DNA of 64,000 bases, taken from positions 16,399,086-16,463,085 of the forward strand of contig JAKTNV010000003.1 in assembly GCA_022747635.1 (NCBI GenBank), in the 5' to 3' direction. Below are positions 1 to 10,430 of the stretch, piece by piece. Position 1 is the stretch's first letter, and each line of letters begins with the position of its first letter. The stretch comes from Hetaerina americana (lineage: Eukaryota; Arthropoda; Insecta; Odonata; Calopterygidae). Below the pieces are notes generated by a model. The model saw only the letters and a program-made list of their open reading frames with translations, ran no database searches and had not been told where the DNA came from. The position numbers were made by a program, and so were the translations under genes.

Positions 1-1324
1 AACCTGGGTAATAAACAAATTCACATCTATTTTTCACAAAACCTTTCATGTGACAAGAGGTTATATTATATGACTAAGGAATCGAGGAAAAATCAACTAC
101 ACTATATGCTATCTCAAACAACCAATTTTTAGGGTTGATCCATCCAGTTAATACATTAATTGTTTTTACCTCGCGAAACATTTTGGAAAGTATTACAAAA
201 TATAACCACATGAGTGCAAGTAAATGTTTTATGGTGCACTCACCACAGATTGGGACTGCATACGTGTATATTGATGTTACTCATAACTTATTACACTGTA
301 TCCGTTGTCTAGTTTTCTCAGACTTTTGCTTCCTAGCGAAGTATTAGGTAGTGTAACTGGGAGATTTAGCCAGGCATGAGAATTGACGACAACAGCGATG
401 CAGAAAAACGTCTCACTAGCTTGGGTGTGACTCATGGGGATTCAAATCTATTTCCAAACCAGTCAGCTCCGGCTGAGAAAAACTAAGAAAGTTGGTTCGA
501 ATTATATATGAGTTACTTACAGGTGTTTCATTATTATATTGATACAACCGACAGATTATAAGTACTTTAAATATTGATATTTACAAATAAATGTACGATA
601 TATTCTGCCTCAAATACATCTTCTGTTAAGCCTGACTTTTTCCATAATGTTAAAGTTTTCCTGCGACCTTCACCTTTCCACTTTCAGCCCGTCCTTTGGG
701 CATGTGACAATTATACGCTTAATGCAATATTCTCTGCAAACATGGTGATTCAAGTGTGTAGTTTAGGGAAATGAAATACAAGTCTCGCCAGTTCTAAACA
801 TCATTAATTCCAATCAAGGTAGCGTGGAGATTTAATTACAAATATTGACACAAAATATCGCAGCGGATTATTACTTACAATTTTATCTTAACATTTTTCA
901 ATGATAAGCAACCCGAAATTTTACGTCAGAAATGATGTGAAAAGAGCAAAGCAGAAAATTATTTGAAAACTTTCCATCACCTGACGCTATTTCTATCTCC
1001 TCTTAACTCAATGAGATAATAAAATTATTTTCGATGAATATTTTTGGATCATTGCTCCTAAAATCTGAAAAGCCAAGTAAATCCCGCCAATGTCGACCGT
1101 GGACACTTATGCTGGTATTAACTCAAGTCAACCTTCCCGTGGCAGCATTTGCAAAACCATATACTTTTTTCCATCTTTAGACCGCGAAGATCCGGAATAA
1201 ACTAATGGCTTTTATTATCAATATAAAATTCAGCGAAACCTGCAACTAAATCTTTAAAACTTTCCTGTGCTTTTAGCACAGAATACATCTTCTCAAATGC
1301 TATGCGGTAATATTTTAGTACCCT
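1..1324. other. AT-rich intergenic or intronic DNA
   Basis: Only short open frames are present and none has recognisable similarity or codon bias. I see no repeat, promoter or splice structure that can be supported. Confidence 0.6.
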
Positions 1325-1640
1325 CCAAGCCTCCGTTAGAGTGTGTGGCAGGGGGTGGATACACACCCGACTAACTTAGACCCGAATATGACCCCTATAG
1401 CGGTCGGACAATGTTATTTTGACCCCTTATCGTAGGAGAAGTAGTTTTTTATGGGATGCGACCGACAACTGAGGTCATTTGCGCTATTTGGGATGGATGG
1501 GAAAGGAACGGTGGAGAGAAACCCGGCGTCGGAATTAGCCTACTCTTGTCGAAAGGCGCCGAGTGGTCCGCAGTTTAACGTATCATCCGACTCGTGGAAA
1601 AAATGACATCTTAAATCTATCTGTATCACCAATTTATGGA
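1325..1640 (-). repeat. LINE 3' tail (family A) split by a SINE
   Basis: The plus strand reads GTGTGTGGCAGGGGGTG at about 1340 and then a stretch on ATGACCC and GCGGTCG that matches 1845-1985 closely. The match stops near 1437, at 'ccccttatcgta', and resumes near 1590 with 'gtggaaaaaatgacatct', which corresponds to 'gtgaaaaaaatgacatct' near 1956. The intervening ~150 bp are absent from the 1845 copy and match the SINE at 27650. The tail therefore appears to be a LINE 3' end in minus orientation that received a SINE. Related tails occur at 36871-36930 and 37775-37835. Confidence 0.6.
1437..1590 (-). mobile_element. truncated tRNA-derived SINE fragment
   Basis: This segment shares long blocks with 27650-27815, including CGACAACTGAGGTCATTTGC and GAGAGAAACCCGGCGTCGG. 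The copy at 27650 continues into a tRNA-like head with a Pol III B-box, but this one stops before the head, so it looks truncated at its 5' end. It lies inside a LINE tail. Exact ends and the target-site duplication were not resolved by eye. Confidence 0.6.
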
Positions 1641-1844
1641 ATGACGTATTATAAAAAAGTTGAAGATCAATTACTTTTAATACTCATTGAAATGGTTTCA
1701 ATGACAACCATAATTTATTTATGCAAACGAATTTTATCTATAATAATTTAAAATAAAACGCCTCGAGTCGTATTCATTCGATTTTCTACATACCCTAACT
1801 GCTTATTTATTTTTTAATTATTTTTATTTATTTATTTTCCCTGG

Positions 1845-2960
1845 AAGCCACCGCCAGGGTGTGTGGCAGGGGGTGAATACACACCAGAATAATTTTACCC
1901 GAACATGACCCTACCGCGGTCGAAGAATGTTATTATGATCCCCTATCGTTCGTGAAAAAAATGACATCTTAATTCTATCTGTTCTACACTAAATCTCTCT
2001 AATTTTATTACTATGATATCTCCTGCCATAGTACGATGTAGGTAATAATAAATTATCAGCATCACTGCTAAAGAGACCTCCTCCCAATTTATGCAAGAGC
2101 TTCGCTCTGTAATTTAACCTTCGCTCCGTTAGTGATTCCCAGCCTAGCTCTTCTAATTTTTCGGATATGCTACTAAGTTTATCATAACAATGTTTTATAA
2201 ATCTAGCGCCTGTATGCTGCACGCGATCCAATGCGGCAATCAATCCAACTTCGTGAGAATCCCATATACTAGCATCATAATCTAAATGAGGCCTAACGAG
2301 CGAAAGATAACATTTCTCTTTGACCCTTTCATCTCATTTACCAAGTACTCTTTATTGGTAATAGATCCTAATTTTTTGTTAGCTTGTCCACATATTCCCC
2401 GTATGTGTTTCACCCAGGAGAGATCGTGAGTGGGGGTAACGCCTAGGTGTTTAATTGAGTCTACACATTCGATTTCGGTGTTCCCAATGCAGTAGGCGTT
2501 CGGGAGGGAATTGCTCGTTTTCCAAAAATTTATTACAACGCACTTTATAAGTTTAATTCTAATTTGCAAGTGTCCCACCAGCGTTGTATAGAATTAAGGT
2601 CATCTGACAAAGCTGTTCGGTCCCGGTCCTCAGGATCATGGATATCAAGGTAAACCACAGCATCATCGGCAAATTAAGGTATCTTACTCGCGAATACGGA
2701 GTCTATGTCGTTAACGTAAAATAGGAGTACAAGAGGTCCGGTTACACTTCCCTGGGGAACACCTAATAACCCATACCCTAACAATTGGGCTTTTCATTTG
2801 TATGCCTGTGGTACTTACATATCTCATACTTCGTTTTAGTCGTAGAATCGTATTAATTGATATCTTACGAATCATCAAGCCTGCCATTAGCAGAATAGTC
2901 CCCACTCTATTACCTCCAACCCCACTGGCTGCTATTTTTCTTAAGCCCAGGTAGATTGCT
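1845..2960 (-). mobile_element. degenerate LINE (Jockey/CR1-like) reverse transcriptase, 3' part with tail
   Basis: This is the 5'-truncated remains of a non-LTR retrotransposon, whose reverse transcriptase would copy its own RNA at a nicked target. Read on the minus strand, in order: the RT block GVPQGSVTGPL (near 2730-2765), the catalytic FADDAVVYLD box (near 2650-2685), the thumb motif KHLGV with DLSWVKHI (2400-2460), and the C-terminal ALDRVQHTGARF and LGWESLTERR blocks (2120-2235). The last frame closes at 1989, followed by a 3' UTR ending in the conserved tail at 1845-1880. Frameshifts and stops break the frame, including near 2260, 2580 and 2770, so it is dead. Clade assignment is from motif style only. 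Confidence 0.8.
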
Positions 2961-3630
2961 GCTCCAATGTGTTTCTTATTTTGTTTTTCTGGACCAATGA
3001 AATTTTAATTCATTTGATCACGTTCCACCCGGATAATCTTCCTCATGTAAGGAAAACATTTCTCGAATCACAAACAAACCTTTAAGTTATTGCTATAGAT
3101 GGTTGTGGATATCGAGGGCCGCTCAATTCAAAAAATAGATTTCTTAATGTGAATTTCATTCACATTCAACATGTCAATTCCAGGTTTTTTCTTAAATCAG
3201 CCCTCTACGAAGTCCAACACGCGCTTGTGCTTGACACTCACAACTCAACAACTTTCCATAAAGCTTCTACTAGTTAACCGTTACTCACATTAGCTTTTTA
3301 TTTAACCTCTATTTATTTCTACTTAAATATGGTAAAACATAGAGCACTATTCTTACACCGATAACTATTGTGTTTCATCTATATAATGATGCTCATGGTT
3401 GATGGTAATAGTTTCAGAATGTGGTGAAAGCTTCGTGGATAAGAGTGAAAATTGGGACTCAAATGCAAGCCAATTCCGATTGGAATTTAGCGATAAATTC
3501 ATACACTTAATATATTATATGAATAGAAAATTATACCAAATATCAGTAGTCACACGAATCTCTTTTTCATATGATGAACTACAGGTATTAAAGTTCGCCA
3601 CAAAAAAGTCTTACCTACATGTCAGTGTGA
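2961..3630. other. no recognisable feature
   Basis: AT-rich DNA. An open frame across 3399-3677 has no recognisable domain, and its 3' end runs into the tRNA-like repeat below. Confidence 0.5.
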
Positions 3631-3635
3631 CATCC

Positions 3636-3690
3636 ATACTCAAAGTTGGAATCGAACCCACTACTGACTCAGAATGAGTTAGCCAAGAGT
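3636..3690 (-). repeat. tRNA-like (SINE head) fragment with B-box
   Basis: The minus strand carries GGGTTCGATTCC (3648-3659), a good match to the Pol III B-box, and upstream TTGGCTAACTC, which resembles an A-box. The two lie about 15 nt closer together than in a real tRNA, and no 7-bp acceptor stem is visible. The T-arm can form four of five pairs. This is best read as a SINE or tRNA-derived fragment and not a functional tRNA. Confidence 0.4.
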
Positions 3691-3700
3691 TTTCTAAAAG

Positions 3701-6700
3701 TAAGTGAAAAATATGATCCGATTACTGCAAGCAGCGATTATACGGCTTTCTTTCTTGCTTTGAGAGGCAATTTTTTTACTGTGAAGGATCGCCATTGAAC
3801 GCATATTCAGGAAGAATAAAGGGGTTTCGGGAAAATTGAATTCGGGGCAGGAACTTCAGCATTCAGCGCGGCCCCTTCCATTGTGAATGAAACAACGATA
3901 GACGTGGACCGTTACGAGTGAGGCATTGTTCAATATCCACTCCCACTGACCCGCAGAGAATCATTCCTCCACCGACGACGATTTTGACACAAAGAAGGGG
4001 CAAAGAATCACTCTCCGCGGGTTTTCACGAATACCACAAAACTTACGGGACTATGGAGTGGGACAGTTCTATTGGTCAGATTAGCGAAGAGAAATTAAAT
4101 AATTGTAGTTAATCCATCAGTGTAGATATTGATTTATTAATCCACCAAGTTGATAAGGTGAGACAATTGCGTTTGAAAATTTTATTTATCATAACCAAGT
4201 TACGTCATGAATGAAAAATGATCGACAACAAGTTCAAAAGTCGAACTGCTTCTTTTCATCGAACAGCGGAGTTAAAGACACGAAACACAATTCAACATAA
4301 TAAATCCTAGTCGATCACACAATGAGAAGCTTTTATAACGGATAATTAAGGACTTACTTACAATCATATGAGCATCATAGAAGATCTCAATACGCCTTAC
4401 CCTATGTTGAGTAACCTTTTTTTTAAGTTTAATTTTCAAGTGCTTCGACGACTGAGGCCATTTGCATTATGTACTGTTTCCAAACATCTGAAAGAAAAGC
4501 CACCATACGCTGAAAATCCTTTAAAATCTGGCACTCATAACATGCAAAATGACTACATTTCCTCAATGATGTGGCAGATATATTCAAATAGTGATGCATG
4601 AAACATGTCACCACAAACATAGATACACTTGTAGACATAACTCCTGTGATGACAGAGAAACATCGACTTTTAGGAATTTTTAGGTTGTTAGCACAGTTGA
4701 AGATGACGAATTCATAATCTAGTGGACAGAAACAGGTAAGAAAAGGAACGCTGTTCCACTAATTGTGAAACGCAAATTTATATCTTCTCTGGCATTGAAA
4801 ATGAATATAGGTATAAGTATACTTGGGTCTAGGCTAGGCGCCACCACCACTGCCCGTCACTCATCTGTAACCACACGGTGATTGAAATGGAAATTCAGTG
4901 CGCAAAATGTGAATGACAGAATACCATTACGCCTTCAATGCTCCTAGCATGAACAATTCCGAGACAACACTCCTCTTCCTTATTTCCTGGCCCCGCGGAC
5001 ACGCACGAGTCAACGACCCTATCGGCTGCTGCTTTTTATAACATCACAAGAAATCTCCCATAGGCTCAGCTCTCCAGGGAGAAGGTTCGAAAAAAATACC
5101 ACAGCAGGAATAAGAGCGTCGCAGAAGATCATTACAACACCTTTGTTTGGCCTCGGCCATCCGTGATACATTTTGATTACTCGGTTTGTGCTAGAATATT
5201 TTCTTTCGGTGTTTTGCTTCACCGATTTTGAATGGCAAACAATTAGGAAACTTTTACAATGTTTATTTTTAATCGTAAAATTTAATTCATAGGCTTAAAC
5301 ATGTATTTTGATCCTAAAAATTAAAACATGAAATGATTATTCTTAGACTTTCGTGGCTATATTACAATCGATCGTAAGCTGTTAGGGACGTTCAAAAATA
5401 TAACTCGAGTGTGCTACGTACAACATTCACAACACTCACATGGTTGATTGCCTACCGGGTACTGGAAAGTAGAACATTCCGATTCAAGAGCCGGAAGAAA
5501 TAAAAAAATATACCGCAGAGATAGCACAGAGAGAATATACGAGAGAGAGAGAAAAATAAATTGCAGAGAGAAGGGAGGAGCACATGGAATGCATGATTGG
5601 GATCGCAATAGGAGGACAGGGAACTGACAGGAAATGAGCTGATGTTAATTTCATATAAAGTATTTTTGGCATACGGACATTGTGACCACAATAACTTCTA
5701 TTCATAATTTTGAAATAAGTGCAGGATGAATCAGTACATAATTGAATTGTCTAATTTTTTTTAGATCCCATTGGAAATAAAATGGTTGGATAATACTTTT
5801 GAAACACTAGGCAAGTGACACAACCAGGCTTGGGCCAGGAAAATCTGGGGCAACAGGCAGTGTTACTTTGTGAAATGTGATGACTAATGAGTACACATGG
5901 GATACAATTGGATTTGAATGTCGTAATGTGCACGGGATAGTTTGATTGCCCGGGAGGCACATGCGCTACATTTAATTTACTTCTATGCCTGATTGCTAGG
6001 CTGGCAACGCTCCTGAGCTGGATTGAATGAAATGTTGTGGAAAGAAGTTGGAAGTCTACAGCGGAGCATTTACAAGGATTCAGAATTTTAAGATACGCAG
6101 CAAGCAGCTTAATAGTTTAGTGATGTGAATTCTTTGAGTACAAGAGCATATCAGATCATGAAGTACTGTCGCATATTATGAGTGGCCCATCGATATCTAA
6201 AGATAAAGACTGAGAAGACATATGGGTGAACCTGGTTATTAAACTTCAAAGGTAACCGCGCTAAAAGTAAAGACAAACAATTTTGAAATAACACCGAATA
6301 TCGAAATTAACGGCGAAGTGGGATGGCTAAAAATATTCTGAATGTATTTTGGGGAAAAAAACAGAAATGATGACCCCTGATGAAATATTTCTGAGGCCAC
6401 TCTTTCAATTTAGTATCAACTAGTGCTGATTCGGAATTATGATTTTTCTGTTAACATTTGAAACACATTTTTATTCATGATGGTCGGCAGGGTGCATTAT
6501 TTTATTTCAAGGAGAAAACGCGAGAAAATAACTCAAGAAAGTAATAAAATGATTGTGTGCATTACGATGGCACCAAACAGGTATCAATATATATAATTTT
6601 GTTTTTAACATGTAATTGTGACGCAGAAAAGCGATGCATAACATCGTTTTTCCCCATGTACCACAATCATTAATTAAATTGTTATTAACGGGTAATAAAA

Positions 6701-6790
6701 TGCGGTTACTCATGTGAGAATTTCATAGCCTGGAAACGATTACTATGAGAACCATTTCCATTCCCATCGAATCTCAAGTTCACGAAGCCT
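3701..6790. other. intergenic or intronic DNA with little recognisable content
   Basis: No supported gene. A purine-rich stretch at about 5490-5585 contains GAGAGAGAGAG runs. A short stretch at 4446-4470 resembles the SINE core CGACAACTGAGGTCATTTGC with several mismatches and may be a decayed copy. The remaining open frames are short and have no recognisable motifs. Confidence 0.5.
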
Positions 6791-6799
6791 ACAAATCCA

Positions 6800-7160
6800 T
6801 TTCTTATCCCTCTTCCCTTGGGTTCCTCACAGCCCGAAAATACAACGGGCCATCCTCACATGGCGGAAACTGAAACCCCCACCACGCCACCTTCGCTTCC
6901 GCCCAGCAGACGGGGTAGGGCGTACTAATGACGCAGGTGAATGCAGACAGAGGAAGGCGGGCTCTTCCTCCCTCACACAAGAAGACGCCCGCAGAGGATT
7001 TCGACGCGTGCACGTGGTTCAGTCTCACGTCCCACCAACTGGCGTGTCTTCCCTTTTCCGGAAAGCTTGACGTGCGCTGCATTCGCTCCGATCCCCTCTC
7101 TTTCGAAAGACAAACGCTTGACGGGTCGTAGAAGTAGATGCCGATCGAAGGTTAGATGAA
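6800..7160. other. GC/CpG-rich island, function unknown
   Basis: About 350 bp are clearly richer in GC and CpG than the flanks. Overlapping open frames occur on both strands (for example minus 6804-7082 and plus 6941-7159), as expected where AT-rich stop codons are scarce. No domain, splice pair or start context singles out one frame. In insects such patches often mark promoters or exons, but here that is only a possibility. Confidence 0.35.
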
Positions 7161-7530
7161 TCATGGCCCTTGGCACACGCCCGCTCGGTCATTATCTCTT
7201 CCACTGGACTAATTTACGAACGATCACCCATTAAAATGGTGGGTGTGCACGAGAATTCGACAATCCGAGTTGTTTCTCACCAGCAAAATCTCAAATGAGA
7301 ATACTTCAACGAAAGAAGGGCGTGTTCCCACGGGTAGACTGTTCTGAAAAGCTTCATTAAGGTATGCCCCTATAAATATGCCTCTTATAAAACGGACTGA
7401 GTTGAATGTCATCGCCTTTATTTCAGCTAGTCTTCATTACTTAGGACGCAAGATACTATATAAAAAGCTGGTCAAATCAGTTTTAAGTCAATTTCAGAAA
7501 TTAACGTATTGAATTTTGAATGACTTAATT

Positions 7531-8095
7531 TAGGGGTGGCCAACCTCTTCGATAGGGGGTCACTATGTCAGAAGAATTGTCTTGGGGCACAACTAAGATA
7601 CTAGCACTAACGAAAGCTGAGGAGCAAAAAAATTTCTGTGCTACTTTTCGTGATACCCACTGTTCCGCTATTGAAAACGTGCAAAGAATATTTGCATTTT
7701 ACACTGTACGTTATTTGATCATCCGTTTGCGAATGATGAATGAATAAAATAGATATATCTAAAAAATGCAACTTCATAATTTGTTTAAAATAATTTACCA
7801 TAAAATAAAGGGGTAAGTGAACTGCAAAAAACTAGTGGGATATATAACAATCTACTTTAAAACCTAATCGCATCGATATTTGGTTTGAAGAAATTGGTTG
7901 CACTTCTCATTGACCTTTCAAGTTACTCATTGAATATTTTGATAACTTAACTCTCAGTATGCTTCATTCTGGAAAATATTTGTTCAAACATACAGTAAAA
8001 CAAAAGTGAATCTCGATAGGCTAGTTGACATTGCTTACTGGACCGTATTTATGGCCGTTCTGTGCCCTGTGTGGCCCGCGGGTTGGATACCCCTG
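7531..8095. mobile_element. non-autonomous hAT-type DNA transposon (MITE-like)
   Basis: The left end reads AGGGGTGGCCAACC and the right end, reverse-complemented, CAGGGGTATCCAACC, matching at 12 of 14 compared positions. Subterminal GTGGCCCGCGGGTTGG is typical of hAT ends. The 8-bp flanks are ACTTAATT (7523-7530) and GTTTAATT (8096-8103), six of eight identical, fitting the 8-bp target duplication of hAT elements. The 565-bp interior has no transposase-like frame, so movement would have depended on an enzyme from elsewhere. The decay of ends and duplication suggests an old insertion. Confidence 0.7.
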
Positions 8096-8103
8096 GTTTA
8101 ATT

Positions 8104-10020
8104 GATACGATAAGGTCAGAGATACAAGATATTAGGGATACTAAAAAAATCAACACTAATCCAAAATGAATTGCAATATGAGGATGGAGGAAAATTAGAA
8201 TAAAGTCAGCACGGAATTTATATTTATAGCATTTTATTTGGTCGTCTGAGCCAACATCAGTGAAGCTCATAATAATTCAGCCAACTTACATGGTCAACGC
8301 ACCCAAGACTTTACCACGCCGCAAAAGATAATGGCGGAATGATTCTGAGTTTCATCCTCGATCTAACAGGGAAACCGAACCCAAGCTGGTGGGACGCCGG
8401 AAGCTTTTCGATGAGAAAAAACAGAAGTTGCGGCTTAAAAACTACACACAGCGGTGAGATTGAATGGCGGAAATGGGTAAAAATCGCGGGATACGAAGGT
8501 AACATTCATTGAAGAAGTAACCATCAACCTATGCTCAGTCAGGTATGTCGACTTTCTGAAGTTCTGGACGGATGTGACACGGTGGTTTGAAATGTTTGTT
8601 TCCATCTCTATGAACTCCGTCGAAGTTGAAAAATATACAATATACTATAGTTCTTGGTTATTAGAATGTAGAATTCGATCCCTCAGTTTCAAATAATGCG
8701 CGGCCAACAAAAGAAGTTAATCACACCCGCGAGAATTTCATTTGATTTATCAACAGTGGAGCTTTATAAGTAATTGATATCAAGCGCTAATGCAAAAAAC
8801 CCGCAACGTTAACAAAGGAAAAGTTTAATACAAGGAACTATTAATTTCTTTTACCAGGAACTGACGGACACATGAACTAAGTTCACGTCATGAAACTACC
8901 ATGGCCATCGAAAACCCGTCCAATTAATTCTTCGCTGAAACCATATTCAGTGAATAAATACAGTGAACAAATTAGACTCCGTCTATCTAAATGATAATGG
9001 CTTCTTCTTCTATTTAAGGGGAGTGGACGACGATGTAGCTGAAACTCAAATACAACCACGAGATTTTAACGATGCTTTCACTAATGATTACTGGCTATTG
9101 TGATTGAGTATTTAGGAAGTAATCTCACTGTTAGTCATCATTCGACAACCCGTCTATGTTACAATTGGTCGTGACCTAATGTGTGGCACAATGTCATATA
9201 ACGGCAGAAGTAAAACTTATAGTTTCAAGGTGGCGTTCCTTCAGTAGCGTGATATGCTATCCTTAGGCGCGAAACAGAACTGCAACGATCACAGTCACCA
9301 CAAAAAAGCACCTGTGGTCTATGCTACTGCGGCCGCATAATTTTTTTGCTCCTCAGACATCCGCCTTCGTTGCTCGAGGGAATAATAGTTGCTTCACACC
9401 TCGACCATAAAATACGACGACCCGATTACTGGTGGTGGCGAATACCTAACGTTGCCATCAAGACGATTTAGCTGAACGAAAAAGAGTAATCGGTCGCGTG
9501 CCGTTGAACCATAATTGACGAGGAAACCAAACTGTCCTTGTAAGAAAATTCACTGATTCCGATATGGACTATTTCTCCACCGCCAACTCCCACTTCGCTA
9601 CCATTAGTGGAAGCTTTCTTTCTGACACAAATTTTCAATAAACCGGTAGCGAGTTGAGATCGCTTTTCCATAGTTCCTTGGTAAAAATACCGATCGAAAT
9701 AACTAAAAAAGAACGGCTCTATCATTAAGAGAAAAATCCACGCAGAACCATGAATTAAAAATGCGAGATAAAACGAAAAGTTCTCATATTATTCCGCGCT
9801 TCTGTCAATTTAAATTTAGTATTTATCCTTGCGTTTAAAAACAGCACGGAAGGAAATAGGCCGAGAATTTTTCCCCTAGCAACACGAAAAGCCAAATACA
9901 AATCAGCTCTCGAAAAAAAATTACTTTTTTCCACCCACCTCCACCCTTTCATCTCAAACCCGATCAAAAACGTGACCGAGAGCCGTCTATTAATTTACCA
10001 GGTTCAGGCCGAGAGGGTGG
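8104..10020. other. no recognisable feature
   Basis: Mixed AT-rich DNA. Open frames at 8049-8270, 8311-8505 and 9468-9725 on the minus strand are short and lack domains, splice context or biased codon use. Confidence 0.5.
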
Positions 10021-10067
10021 CTATCTTCGACAGGTCCAAGTTGCTGTTTTAATTTCCTCGGCCCTAC

Positions 10068-10350
10068 CTTCGTCATCAGAGAGCAGAACGCGAGTGAGAT
10101 GGGGATGGAGCGGCTGATCCCGTAGAAAAGGATGCAAGAGGCCGTCGTCGATATCGCCGGGATAGATAGAGCAGCGACGCGCCGTTGGACTCGAGGAATC
10201 GACAGGAGGTTGAGAGCTATTCCTCCGTCTCAAGGGTAGTCCGAGGAGTGTCGAGGGGCAGTGGAGGGAGGCGCATTGCTGGAGGCGGGGACTTCTTCGA
10301 CAGGCTACCGAATCATCCCCATTGGACACTCTCTCAATCACAATAACCAT
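10068..10350 (-). CDS. candidate first coding exon of an unidentified gene
   Basis: On the minus strand an ATG at 10350 sits in a good insect start context (CAACAATGG), and an in-frame stop lies six codons upstream, so this is the natural start. The frame stays open for 94 codons and reaches AAG|GTAGGG, a strong splice donor with the exon ending at 10068. Codons favour C or G at the third position although the surroundings are AT-rich. The predicted peptide is Ser/Pro/Arg-rich, with basic stretches such as LPLRRRNSSQPP and a C-terminal acidic SDDE, and has no transmembrane segment. I do not recognise the protein. An alternative is a chance open frame in a CpG-rich patch. No downstream exon was identified. 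Confidence 0.35.
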
Positions 10351-10430
10351 TGTTGAAGGCGAACGTCACGACACGATGGAGATGACGTGCGCTTTCTCGC
10401 GGCCGCCTAGAATGGGAAAATATGATATTC
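10351..10430 (-). promoter_or_regulatory. possible GC-rich promoter or 5' UTR of the candidate exon
   Basis: The 80 bp upstream of the candidate start keep high CpG content (GCGGCCGCC, GACGTGCGC). No TATA box or initiator can be singled out. The assignment depends entirely on the neighbouring exon being real. Confidence 0.2.

Noticed and set aside
3636..3690. tRNA gene
   Set aside because: Good B-box, but the A-to-B spacing is too short and acceptor pairing is absent; kept only as a tRNA-like fragment.
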